NCBI GenBank assembly: GCA_030463445.1
Contig: JAQGFW010007842.1
Coordinates: 1 to 20,093 of the forward strand
Direction: 5' to 3'
Source of the DNA: Euplotes aediculatus
Lineage: Eukaryota > Ciliophora > Spirotrichea > Euplotida > Euplotidae
DNA: 20,093 bases
Part shown: positions 7,601 to 12,719 of the stretch, piece after piece
Numbering within the stretch: position 1 is the stretch's first letter
Layout: every line of letters starts with the position of its first letter
Translations under genes and position numbers: made by a program
Notes under the pieces: model-generated
What the model was told of the DNA's origin: nothing
The model's database searches: none
What the model saw: only the letters and a program-made list of their open reading frames with translations

Positions 7601-9527
7601 TGTAAATATAACTTTGCCAAGTGGCATGACAGCTCCGTTATTTTTCTCACAAGGAGGTTGGAGTTGTACCACTTCGGGACAATTAATGACTTGTACAAAT
7701 CCGAATACTGGTGGATTAGCGACCAATGGGTTTAGTAATTTGCTGTTGATTCCGATGACAGTGGGTAATACTTTGGTAGGTACAACACCGACCATCACGA
7801 TTAATGTAAATCCGATTGTGGGAGAGGTGATAACTACCAATAATACGTTTATTTATGTTATTCAACCTGCGATTTTGGCAGCTCCTGCACCAGATTTATT
7901 GGTTACGATTTCTGCTCCATCTTCGGCTTTAATGGCAAATCAAGTATCGAATATTACCGTAAATGTACAGAATATCGGTACAGTTTTGGCAAATGGACAA
8001 TTATCAATATCGTTTATGCTTCCTACCAATTTCAGTACAGCTTCGAGTACATTTACTACAAATGGCTGGACTTGTACATCGGTAGGGCAAAATGTAACGT
8101 GTACGCATCCTAATACTACAGGTTTAGCTGTTGGGGCGAGTTCATCATTGGTTATTGGTATTCGTCCAAGCAATGCCGCCATTGGTTCGTTATTCAGTAT
8201 AACGGTAAATGCTGCATTGGCGATTGGTGAAATAAATACTGCCAACAATAGCTTTACGCTAAATGTACTGACTCCTGTTACGATTGACCCCAACTCAGTA
8301 CCGAATTTGAGCTTGATAGAATCATATAATCAATCTCAGACATATTATCAGAATACTCCATTTAGTCTAAGTTTCTTGCTAATCAATACGAGCAGCTTGG
8401 CAGCGACAAACGGAGCTATTACCGTTACCGATACGTTAAGATATGGTCTGAAATATGTGTCGGGTAGTGGTGCTGGATGGGTAATCAATAAAATTGGGAT
8501 TGATGCACAAGGTAATGATATTATCCAAGCAACATTCTCCGGAACACTACCGAGTAATGCCTCGACAGTATTTAATCTGACAGTGAATCCGACTTTGACG
8601 GGCGTTATTTACAATCAGTCATTTGTTTCGGGTGGCGGAATGAGTATTATACTTAAAGGCTCGGCTCCGTGTATTGGTTGTTCGATTACGCCAACGGGCC
8701 CAATCATTATAAACCAAGCACTTAATTTCTATGTAGCTGTAAAAGCTATATTACAAGGGCCTTATGTGCCGTCAGTAGGATTAATGCACGATAGCTTGCG
8801 GGTTAAAAACCTAATACCTTTTAGCAATCCATATACAATCACCGCAGGATTTGCCCAAGTAGGGAGCGGTTCCGAAACAGTCTCTCCATCTATTCTTGCA
8901 GTAAGCGGTAGCAACGCCATCGTAGATTGGGTATTGATAGAGTTACGTAGTGCAAGCAACCCAAGCCAGATTGTAGCAACTCGTGCGGGCTTGATTCAGC
9001 GTGATGGAGACGTAGTCAGCCCAGCAGATGGTACTTCTGCATTACAGTTTATAGGAGTTGTAGCGGGTAATTATTACGTAACGATTCGCCACCGAAACCA
9101 CTTAGGAGCAATGAGTGCAAGCCCGGTATCTCTTGGTGCAACAACCGCATCTGTTGATTTGACAAATGCGGCACAACCAGCTTACAAACTTTCGGGATTG
9201 ACTCGTTCAGAATATCCGCAGTTTGTTTCTGGTACAAAAGCTATGCTTTGGGCTGGTAACGCCGTTGTTAATAACCAGGTGATTTTCCAAGGACCAAACA
9301 ATGATGTTGATATGATATTCTTCACGATTATCAGCGACCCATTGAATACGCAAGCAATCTCGAATTTTATTCATAAAGGCTACGATTTATCGGATGTCAA
9401 TATGGATGGAAAGACGGTTTTTCAAGGACCAGACAACGAAGTTGATATTATCTTCTTCAATGTCTTGATGCACCCCGAAAACCCTGGATTCTTGGCAAAC
9501 TTTATTGTTTGGCAGCAAATACCGTAA
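1605..9527 (+). CDS. Giant secreted surface protein with 14 DUF11/CARDB-like domains and 3 cohesin-like modules
   Basis: The product has 2640 residues. The ATG at 1605 starts a signal peptide (MKKTFIIILLQCLIPFLFQANGQ). Order: cohesin-like module A1 (31-185); DUF11 repeat R1 (196-315); A2 (326-475); R2-R4 (486-852); A3 (868-1023); ten tandem repeats R5-R14 (1033-2362); C-terminal dockerin-like module (2372-2640). Repeats run ~120-135 residues and share a P(D/N)Lxxxxxxxxxxxxxxxx start, GWTC...CTNPN and NNS/NNT ends; eleven of fourteen keep both cysteines. The mature protein is rich in Thr, Ser, Asn and Val and poor in charged residues, as in adhesins and stalk-like surface proteins. No type A T9SS sorting domain is seen; the C-terminal module, shared with the upstream gene, may replace it. 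No promoter is clear in the 95-bp gap, so co-transcription with the upstream gene is plausible. The function is unknown; adhesion, S-layer-like or gliding-related roles are only guesses. Confidence 0.93.
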   Translation: MKKTFIIILLQCLIPFLFQANGQTATLPAQYKLTLDADGTYKVWLKSFNTYTGTNARIGTAQVSLVVPTGVGANQFTVTNLIGNNGMVWATSSQTRLNNPSVSGTPTNNDYIVFGFTQPGDVLFDINANDEILLFSFKNSNTCTGPVALWETTDPLQVPNIENFNIGNQITIFGAGFGNRWHSNYGTSPVPCNPPPAPDLQITITPPATITENSPAVFNVNVSNIGTAPSSGTTTVTTPVPAGMTYTGSSGVDWTCSQVATDVVCTNPSPIAVSGSSPFSMTFNPTQAGSSSIASTVSGGGDSTPSTSPTQNLTINPASSGCLIEYKITTEADGSYKVWMKSNTTFTGTAATIGTAQVTVVFPMPSGGAVPVISNLTGFNSMLWTTGGTQQVQQGNFYYVVFNFNQATSSTIFDINAGVEIPLFTFKNTALCNAPIALWETTDAFQVPNTINFNVGNQISVNGAGVGNKWCGNYDGAAPCPIVPSPNIIITTTIPSTGTVGTPFTVNVAVNNTGTAATNQPLVITTPIPSCMTFTNASGIGWTCNVQGTNVVCTNPNAIPENGSAPLALTFTPIQTCNTAITTTTTGGGLTNPLVSTSQPITINPAAGVPAFTVTMTAPATGTVNVPYNYSVNLSNTGTGPTTSATTLTIPLPSGVSYSSSSGAGWSCSQQGTFVVCSNPNPIANGASSSFNVTVSPTITGTISTFAYTSGGGAGTAFSTLVNTVISPVVVNQPNVVVSSVTNPSLGSTGVPFMQNIVISNIGNAPATGPLTYTSSLPTGVNFVSANSGWTCNQIGQQLTCTNPISLTNGSSVPLNIQYNTTQSVNFTPSGNLTGNGVTNGTVTGNPISITNSSSGCTATDCGIGVRYGIKLGNDGQTYTVYMKSATTFTGGSARIGTAQVTLKVPHGLGTGRFVPINVNGVLATGNMTWTNNNGSRVDAPSIDPANDYIFFGFSQATSPALFDIQANVEYPLFTFQNLNSCSGIVGLWETTDPFQAGSQSLNPGNQMTILGNGTANAWKCNYTCALPCVLPADLTVSATQPSPSLSVGQTSNINVTVTNLSNTAVGTITLTATLPAGVNTPSNSFTVSGWNCTKSGQTVTCTNPNTLGLAANSTLTLAIPVVPSVANAGQILTFGFNVVSAGTESNINNNSTTVVTTSAVTAPNISINIPTFTLYAAQASNVTVNVVNNGTITIGGVLTATVTLPSGATAPASFTNAGWTCTTAGQIITCTHPNTTSLSPNGVLSFIVPVTTPANSVSGQTVTIVANINTIIGESNTSDNTTSGQGQLLSLPNIKIIKSASAITTQGSQFDFTFTVANVGGLNSIGTITVTDTLRNGLMYVSSAGSGWTCNKIGVDAQNNEIVQCTSASTFIANAGNVSVFTIRVNPTLTGTVSNTAYISGGGMSSATPQPSSPCSNCAAGPTAVFVQAAPDLTVNILQPNPVLVVGQTSVLVINIQNTGGIAVNTPLSVNINLPAGVSMPATFTSGTWSCTTVGQVVTCTNPNTGGLVSGGQIALNLNITPALSLVGSTPTFVVNVLAIAGEINTANNGGSLTVNIAVTQPPIPDLTISISQPASNLLVGQSSNMTVTVSNLGVGTATGQLTVTMGVPNGITIANGTSNGWTISVTNGIMTATHPNISGLATNANLSFEVGITPNSSIVNTTPMFVAYVNLAPNEFNGLNNTTFLTTYYGVAPVNVPNLSINLVSAGAFVVNQPTTLNLVVINSGSVSVTGSLTMSVALPAGFSAPSSFTTNGWTATTVGQTITLTNTNVAGLASGGLLSIQIPVTPGSTMVNVVPATFTFSLVPVPSESVLIDNVYYYSSVYPVLATAGANIVINVPQPVPSLTVGQTTLFSINFINNGTQIQTGALSINIQLPLGMSAPAIFTSNGWTCTTSGQNIVCTNPNTSGLTMGGVLNVIIPITPNSTLSGIVPPPINIYPNGSLIPFIFNFTNAVSGILAPNLSVNITQFTSPLVAGQTYYLPLSITNTGPITANGSLLVNITLPSGMTAPLFFSQGGWSCTTSGQLMTCTNPNTGGLATNGFSNLLLIPMTVGNTLVGTTPTITINVNPIVGEVITTNNTFIYVIQPAILAAPAPDLLVTISAPSSALMANQVSNITVNVQNIGTVLANGQLSISFMLPTNFSTASSTFTTNGWTCTSVGQNVTCTHPNTTGLAVGASSSLVIGIRPSNAAIGSLFSITVNAALAIGEINTANNSFTLNVLTPVTIDPNSVPNLSLIESYNQSQTYYQNTPFSLSFLLINTSSLAATNGAITVTDTLRYGLKYVSGSGAGWVINKIGIDAQGNDIIQATFSGTLPSNASTVFNLTVNPTLTGVIYNQSFVSGGGMSIILKGSAPCIGCSITPTGPIIINQALNFYVAVKAILQGPYVPSVGLMHDSLRVKNLIPFSNPYTITAGFAQVGSGSETVSPSILAVSGSNAIVDWVLIELRSASNPSQIVATRAGLIQRDGDVVSPADGTSALQFIGVVAGNYYVTIRHRNHLGAMSASPVSLGATTASVDLTNAAQPAYKLSGLTRSEYPQFVSGTKAMLWAGNAVVNNQVIFQGPNNDVDMIFFTIISDPLNTQAISNFIHKGYDLSDVNMDGKTVFQGPDNEVDIIFFNVLMHPENPGFLANFIVWQQIP
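1695..2160 (+). repeat. Cohesin-like module A, copy 1
   Basis: Residues 31-185 of the giant protein. Landmarks are YKLTLDADGTYKVWLKS, TGTNARIGTAQVSLVVP, DYIVFGF, FDINANDEILLFSFKN and LWETTDPLQVPN. The alternating hydrophobic pattern and the 'amphipathic strand, then LFxFKN' layout recall cohesin-type beta sandwiches, but the family name is inferred. Copies 2 and 3 and the stand-alone protein at 9632-10453 share the pattern. Confidence 0.75.
2580..3030 (+). repeat. Cohesin-like module A, copy 2
   Basis: Residues 326-475 of the giant protein repeat the landmarks of copy 1: YKITTEADGSYKVWMKS, TFTGTAATIGTAQVTVVFP, FDINAGVEIPLFTFKN, LWETTDAFQVPN and a final GNKWCGNYDG. It is separated from copy 1 by a single DUF11-like domain. 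Confidence 0.75.
4206..4676 (+). repeat. Cohesin-like module A, copy 3
   Basis: Residues 868-1023 of the giant protein: YGIKLGNDGQTYTVYMKS, TGGSARIGTAQVTLKVP, DYIFFGFSQ, FDIQANVEYPLFTFQN, LWETTDPFQ and a cysteine-rich end (WKCNYTCALPC). It follows DUF11 repeats R2-R4 and precedes the ten-repeat tandem block. Confidence 0.75.
4701..8690 (+). repeat. Tandem block of ten DUF11/CARDB-like domains (R5-R14)
   Basis: Domain starts lie near 4701, 5092, 5480, 5895, 6297, 6697, 7099, 7485, 7888 and 8299, a period of roughly 390-415 bp. Most begin with (A/V/I)PxL plus a hydrophobic strand, followed by VGQ and a GWTC...CTNPNT segment. R7 and R14 are a distinct subtype with TVTDTLRxGLxYV, an insertion before the second cysteine position and a PCxxC end. 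R9, R10 and R14 lack both core cysteines. The block is protein-level repetition with diverged DNA, not a recent expansion. Confidence 0.85.
8718..9524 (+). other. Conserved C-terminal module with two dockerin-like loops
   Basis: Residues 2372-2640 of the giant protein match the C terminus of the upstream gene nearly end to end: [40 protein letters not shown] and two VIFQGP/TVFQGP segments followed by NxVDxIFF. The second loop (DVNMDGK) keeps a calcium-loop-like D-x-N/D-x-D/N-G pattern. The first (NAVVNNQ here, NAYADDK in the paralog) has lost it. A docking or anchoring role is inferred. Confidence 0.75.
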
Positions 9528-9536
9528 ACAGGTTTT

Positions 9537-9585
9537 AAGTTTGGGTTTTTAGGTTTAGATATTTTTAACTTGAAGCCCCAAACTT
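9537..9585 (+). terminator. Inverted repeat after the giant gene, possible weak terminator or promoter region
   Basis: AAGTTTGGG at 9537-9545 is complementary to CCCAAACTT at 9577-9585, with a 31-nt T-rich loop. It begins 9 bases after the stop codon of the giant gene. The left arm overlaps TAAGTTTG (9536-9543), a perfect match to the Bacteroidota -7 consensus TAnnTTTG, with TTTG 24 nt upstream, so the element may instead be the promoter of the gene at 9632. The two readings cannot be separated from sequence alone. Confidence 0.35.
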
Positions 9586-9631
9586 GAAACTCCAAACTAT
9601 CAAACTTGAAAACTTTAAACATTCTAATAAA

Positions 9632-10453
9632 ATGAAAAATATTATCAAACTTACCGCCGTAGCACTTTTTGCAGGAGTTTTGAGTGCCGAAGCCCAAGTA
9701 AAATACAAAGTGTCTCGTGCCGATGACCTCGGTAGCTATACCGTCAGTATGGTTCCCGAAAAATCGTTACAAAACAGAGAGAGTATCGTAGGTACTATGC
9801 AAGTTACACTCAAAGTTAAATCTGATGATAGATTTACTTTGGGTAAAATAACAAGCCATAATATGGATGCCGAATGGGAAAATGGAGCGATTCTTCGCTC
9901 GCCAGATGAAGGGAAAGGCTACGATTATGTTTCATTTAATCTACGTTCGATGGGTAGCCGTGCGTTTACTTTTAAAGAAGGCGAAGAGATTAAGTTATTC
10001 ACCATTGAGAACGGTGGAGGTTCACCAGAAGCAATTTTAGAATTAATTGAGAATGATGATGAATTGACAAAATCGAGTAAGTTTAATGTCAAAAATCATA
10101 TTAGTGTATTGGGTTTTGGACGTCAAAATGCTTATTCGGGTAATACAAAAGGTGATGCTTATGAAGAATTAGCAAAGAAAGTTTCGATTCAGAAAATTTA
10201 TCCAAATCCTACGCCAAACGAAGAAGTAACTATCGAATGGAAAAACCTTTTAGAAGAACAAACGGGCGAAATCATGGTGGTTGTTACCGAACCATCTGGT
10301 AGAGAAATAATGAGAAAACCAGCCAAAATGACTTTGGGGCAACAAAGCCTTACGCTCAAAGTGCAAGATTTGGAAGAAGGCTCATACTTGGTTGGATTGA
10401 TGAAAGACGGAGTTAAGTTTGGCAAAATGCAGAAATTACACGTACAGAAGTAA
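9632..10453 (+). CDS. Secreted single cohesin-like module protein with T9SS type A sorting domain
   Basis: The product has 273 residues. The ATG at 9632 directly starts a signal peptide (MKNIIKLTAVALFAGVLSAEAQ, residues 1-22); an in-frame TTG at 9584 would only add an unrelated hydrophilic tail and is rejected. Residues 23-170 are one copy of the module found three times in the giant protein (VKYKVSRADDLGSYTVSM, ESIVGTMQVTLKV, YDYVSFNL, FKEGEEIKLFTIEN, FNVKNHISVLGFG). Residues ~185-273 are a type IX secretion C-terminal sorting domain, with IYPNPTPNEEVTIEW, GQQSLTLKVQDLEEGSYLVGL and a terminal KMQKLHVQK. It has no cysteines and is much more charged than the giant's modules. It is expected to cross the outer membrane by T9SS and attach to the surface. 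Its position right after the giant suggests a partner or anchor for it. Confidence 0.9.
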   Translation: MKNIIKLTAVALFAGVLSAEAQVKYKVSRADDLGSYTVSMVPEKSLQNRESIVGTMQVTLKVKSDDRFTLGKITSHNMDAEWENGAILRSPDEGKGYDYVSFNLRSMGSRAFTFKEGEEIKLFTIENGGGSPEAILELIENDDELTKSSKFNVKNHISVLGFGRQNAYSGNTKGDAYEELAKKVSIQKIYPNPTPNEEVTIEWKNLLEEQTGEIMVVVTEPSGREIMRKPAKMTLGQQSLTLKVQDLEEGSYLVGLMKDGVKFGKMQKLHVQK

Positions 10454-10496
10454 GTCAATAAAGTCCTCCCCAGAAGTCAGTTTTTCGATACTTTGC

Positions 10497-10533
10497 AAAT
10501 GCCGTAACCAAACTGGTTGCGGCATTTTTTTTT
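10497..10533 (+). terminator. Intrinsic terminator of the surface-protein locus
   Basis: A 14-bp stem with one T-G pair (AAATGCCGTAACCA / TGGTTGCGGCATTT) has a 3-nt AAC loop and a run of nine T (10525-10533). This is a textbook rho-independent terminator 43 bases after the stop codon at 10453. Confidence 0.93.
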
Positions 10534-10562
10534 GGCATGAAAATCGTACAGAATTATCTGTG
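10531..10562 (+). promoter_or_regulatory. Possible promoter for the TlpA-like gene
   Basis: TTTG (10531-10534) is followed after 20 nt by TATCTGTG (10555-10562), one mismatch from the TAnnTTTG -7 box of Bacteroidota. It is the best match between the terminator and the start at 10611. The stretch between it and the gene is an ATTCATTC-rich low-complexity leader. Confidence 0.35.
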
Positions 10563-10610
10563 TGGATTCATTCGCAATTCATTCATTCGCTAATTCACTC
10601 ATTGATAAAT

Positions 10611-11957
10611 ATGTGCTTTCTAAAAAAAACTTTCCTATTGTTTCTGATAGGGCATTTTTGTTTTGCCCAATACCAAATCAGCGGAAAAATCGTAGGCTTA
10701 AAAAATCAAAAATGTTTCTTGGGGCATTATTGGGGCAATCAAACCTCGGTTGTTTTTAAAGACACCGCCATGATTAATACCGATGGATTCTTTGAATTTA
10801 AAAGCAATGCAAGCCTTCCCGAAGGACTTTACATTATCAAACTACCAGCAAATCGGCAACTCGAATTGGTGATTCCGCAAAATCAAAATTTCAGTTTTTT
10901 GACTAATACAAACGATTTAATCGGAGCGATGCAATTCTCAAATTCGCCTGATAATGAGCGGCTTTATGCGTACTTGAAGTTTTATTCGCAGCAATATGGT
11001 TTGATGCAAAAGGCGAATCCACAAACCAAAACGCAATATCAGCAAACAATAAATCTGTTTAAAGAAGGGATTTTTGCCGATAAATCAATGCTGGTTTCTA
11101 AAATTATTCGAGCCAACGACGAGATTCAGATTACGAATGTTCCAATTCTATCAAACGGTCGTCAAGATTCGGTTTTTGTTTACAATTATTATCGAAATCA
11201 TTATTTTGATAATCTTGATTTGGCCGATGAACGAATGCTGAGAACTGGTTTTTTTGAATCAAAAATTAAATTTTATATCGAAAAACTAACTTATCAAGTT
11301 CCTGATTCTCTGATAAAAACGGTTGATTATCTGATTGCTCAAACTAAAGGAAATTACTTGCTTAAAAAATACATTGCTTCAAAAGTAACTTCACTTTATG
11401 AGAATTCTACAATCATGGGCTTAGATGCCGTTTTTGTTCATACGATTGAGAAATACTACGAACCCGAACCGTATCTGTGGGATAAATCGGCGTTGACACA
11501 GATGTCAAAAAGAGCTGCTACACTAAAACCACTACTGATTGGTAAGGTGATTCCGAACATGACAGCCACTGATTTATCAGGTAAAGAAATCAAGCTACAC
11601 GATTTAGATGCCCAATACACGATACTTTATATTTATAGTTTAAACTGTAATCATTGCAAAGAGCACGCCCCAAAGATTGCGGCATTACAACGTAAATTAG
11701 CACCGAAAGGTGTGAAGTTTTATGCGGTAGCATCGGAGCGAAACCAAACCCAATGGCGTAATTTTATCAAAACGTACCATACCGAAAACCTGCTCAATGT
11801 GATTGATTTGAAGAATACCGTTGATTTTGTGAATCAATATAATGTAATCGAATATCCAACGGTTTTTGTGTTAGACCAATCCAAAAAAATCATCGGAAAA
11901 CGGATAAATCCTGCCTTGCTCGAAAAGTTTATTGGTTATATGGAGAAAACTAAATAA
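10611..11957 (+). CDS. TlpA/ResA-like thiol-disulfide protein with N-terminal DUF4369-like domain
   Basis: The product has 448 residues. The start at 10611 gives a signal peptide (MCFLKKTFLLFLIGHFCFAQ); the frame stays open upstream to 10419, but that part is hydrophilic and crosses the terminator, so it is rejected. Residues ~21-110 (YQISGKIVGLKNQKCFLGHYWG...) resemble the DUF4369 beta domain. Residues ~115-300 are a helical middle region, as in DUF5106-type proteins. Residues ~305-448 are a thioredoxin-like TlpA/AhpC-TSA fold with the redox motif CNHC (C346, C349) and the cis-proline region EYPTVFVLD. Such proteins act in the periplasm in disulfide exchange, cytochrome c maturation or extracytoplasmic redox homeostasis. 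Thr or Pro is the usual residue before the second half of CxxC motifs in this family, so NH is mildly unusual. The substrate is unknown. A role in handling the disulfides of the neighbouring Cys-paired surface proteins is possible but only inferred from position. Confidence 0.88.
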   Translation: MCFLKKTFLLFLIGHFCFAQYQISGKIVGLKNQKCFLGHYWGNQTSVVFKDTAMINTDGFFEFKSNASLPEGLYIIKLPANRQLELVIPQNQNFSFLTNTNDLIGAMQFSNSPDNERLYAYLKFYSQQYGLMQKANPQTKTQYQQTINLFKEGIFADKSMLVSKIIRANDEIQITNVPILSNGRQDSVFVYNYYRNHYFDNLDLADERMLRTGFFESKIKFYIEKLTYQVPDSLIKTVDYLIAQTKGNYLLKKYIASKVTSLYENSTIMGLDAVFVHTIEKYYEPEPYLWDKSALTQMSKRAATLKPLLIGKVIPNMTATDLSGKEIKLHDLDAQYTILYIYSLNCNHCKEHAPKIAALQRKLAPKGVKFYAVASERNQTQWRNFIKTYHTENLLNVIDLKNTVDFVNQYNVIEYPTVFVLDQSKKIIGKRINPALLEKFIGYMEKTK

Positions 11958-11959
11958 AA

Positions 11960-12007
11960 TGAATTGCCTCCAATTCAATAAATCCTACAAATCTTATTAT
12001 AACTTTG
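11960..12007 (+). promoter_or_regulatory. Inverted repeat and -7 box upstream of the response regulator
   Basis: TGAATTG-CCTC-CAATTCA (11960-11977) is a 7-bp inverted repeat just after the previous stop codon. It could be a weak terminator or an operator. TAACTTTG (12000-12007) perfectly matches TAnnTTTG and lies 25 bases before the ATG at 12033. No TTG is seen at the usual -33 distance. Confidence 0.5.
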
Positions 12008-12032
12008 GCGTAGCATCTGTTATTTATTTGAT

Positions 12033-12719
12033 ATGAGAAAAATCCTCTTGGTCGAAGACGAAGTAAATGTGGTGAGTTTTATAAAAAAAGGCTTGACCGA
12101 AGAAAATTTTGAAGTTTCGGTGGCTCTTGATGGCGTTTCGGCTACTCAAATGGCTTTAAATAATGAATATGACCTGATTATTCTGGACATCATGCTACCC
12201 GACAAAAATGGGATTGAGGTTTGTAAAGACCTCCGAAACAACCAAATTGAGACCCCGATTCTTTTCTTAACGGCACTCAACACTGCCGATAATATTGCTT
12301 TGGGATTAAACACTGGTGCAGATGATTATCTGGTAAAACCCTTTAAATTTATCGAATTAGTCGCCCGAATCAACGCCTTGCTTCGCCGAAGAAATCTCGG
12401 AAATTCAGAAAACAAAAACAATATTTATCTTGTTGCTAATCTGAGGGTAGATGATGATGCCAAGACCGTCGAACGCAACGGTGAGCCAATCTCTCTGACT
12501 GCTACCGAGTACCGTTTGCTGTTTACACTGATAAAAAACAAAAGCAAAGTACTATCAAGGATGGATTTGCTCGAAAGTGCTTGGGATATAAACTTCAATT
12601 TGGCAACCAATGTTGTAGATGTATATATCAATTATTTACGCAAAAAGATTGATTCTAATTACGAACCCAAACTGATTCATACCGTAATAGGCATGGGTTA
12701 TGTGCTGAAAGAAACTTGA
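12033..12719 (+). CDS. OmpR/PhoB-family response regulator
   Basis: The product has 228 residues, the normal family length. The receiver domain (1-120) has the acidic pair E8/D9, the phosphoacceptor D52 (LIILDIMLPD), T80 and K102 (YLVKPF). The C-terminal winged helix (~130-228) has the ISLTATEYRLL segment, VVDVYINYLRKKID recognition region and the closing HTVIGMGYVLKE of the OmpR family. It overlaps the kinase gene by 4 bases, forming a two-component pair. Phosphorylated regulators of this class bind direct repeats spaced about 11 bp apart. Such an array lies immediately downstream of the kinase gene (14100-14163) and is the likely target. Confidence 0.96.
   Translation: MRKILLVEDEVNVVSFIKKGLTEENFEVSVALDGVSATQMALNNEYDLIILDIMLPDKNGIEVCKDLRNNQIETPILFLTALNTADNIALGLNTGADDYLVKPFKFIELVARINALLRRRNLGNSENKNNIYLVANLRVDDDAKTVERNGEPISLTATEYRLLFTLIKNKSKVLSRMDLLESAWDINFNLATNVVDVYINYLRKKIDSNYEPKLIHTVIGMGYVLKET

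Noticed and set aside
4701-8690. CRISPR-like or satellite repetition
   Set aside because: The repetition is at protein level with diverged codons and a ~400-bp period inside one open frame; there are no short identical repeats with unique spacers.
9416-9527. T9SS type A sorting domain at the giant's C terminus
   Set aside because: No YPNP...GxYxLxV...K pattern is present. The ending is the dockerin-like module (NFIVWQQIP), so only the 9632-10453 product is called as a T9SS sorting-domain protein.
10419-10610. In-frame upstream extension of the TlpA-like gene
   Set aside because: It would cross a strong terminator and overlap the previous gene. The ATG at 10611 starts directly at a signal peptide.
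10565-10610. ATTCATTC/GCTAATTC low-complexity repeats, with a similar patch at 17200-17226
   Set aside because: The two patches are short, imperfect and without terminal structure. They look like AT-rich intergenic sequence and not a mobile element, though a genome-wide family cannot be excluded.
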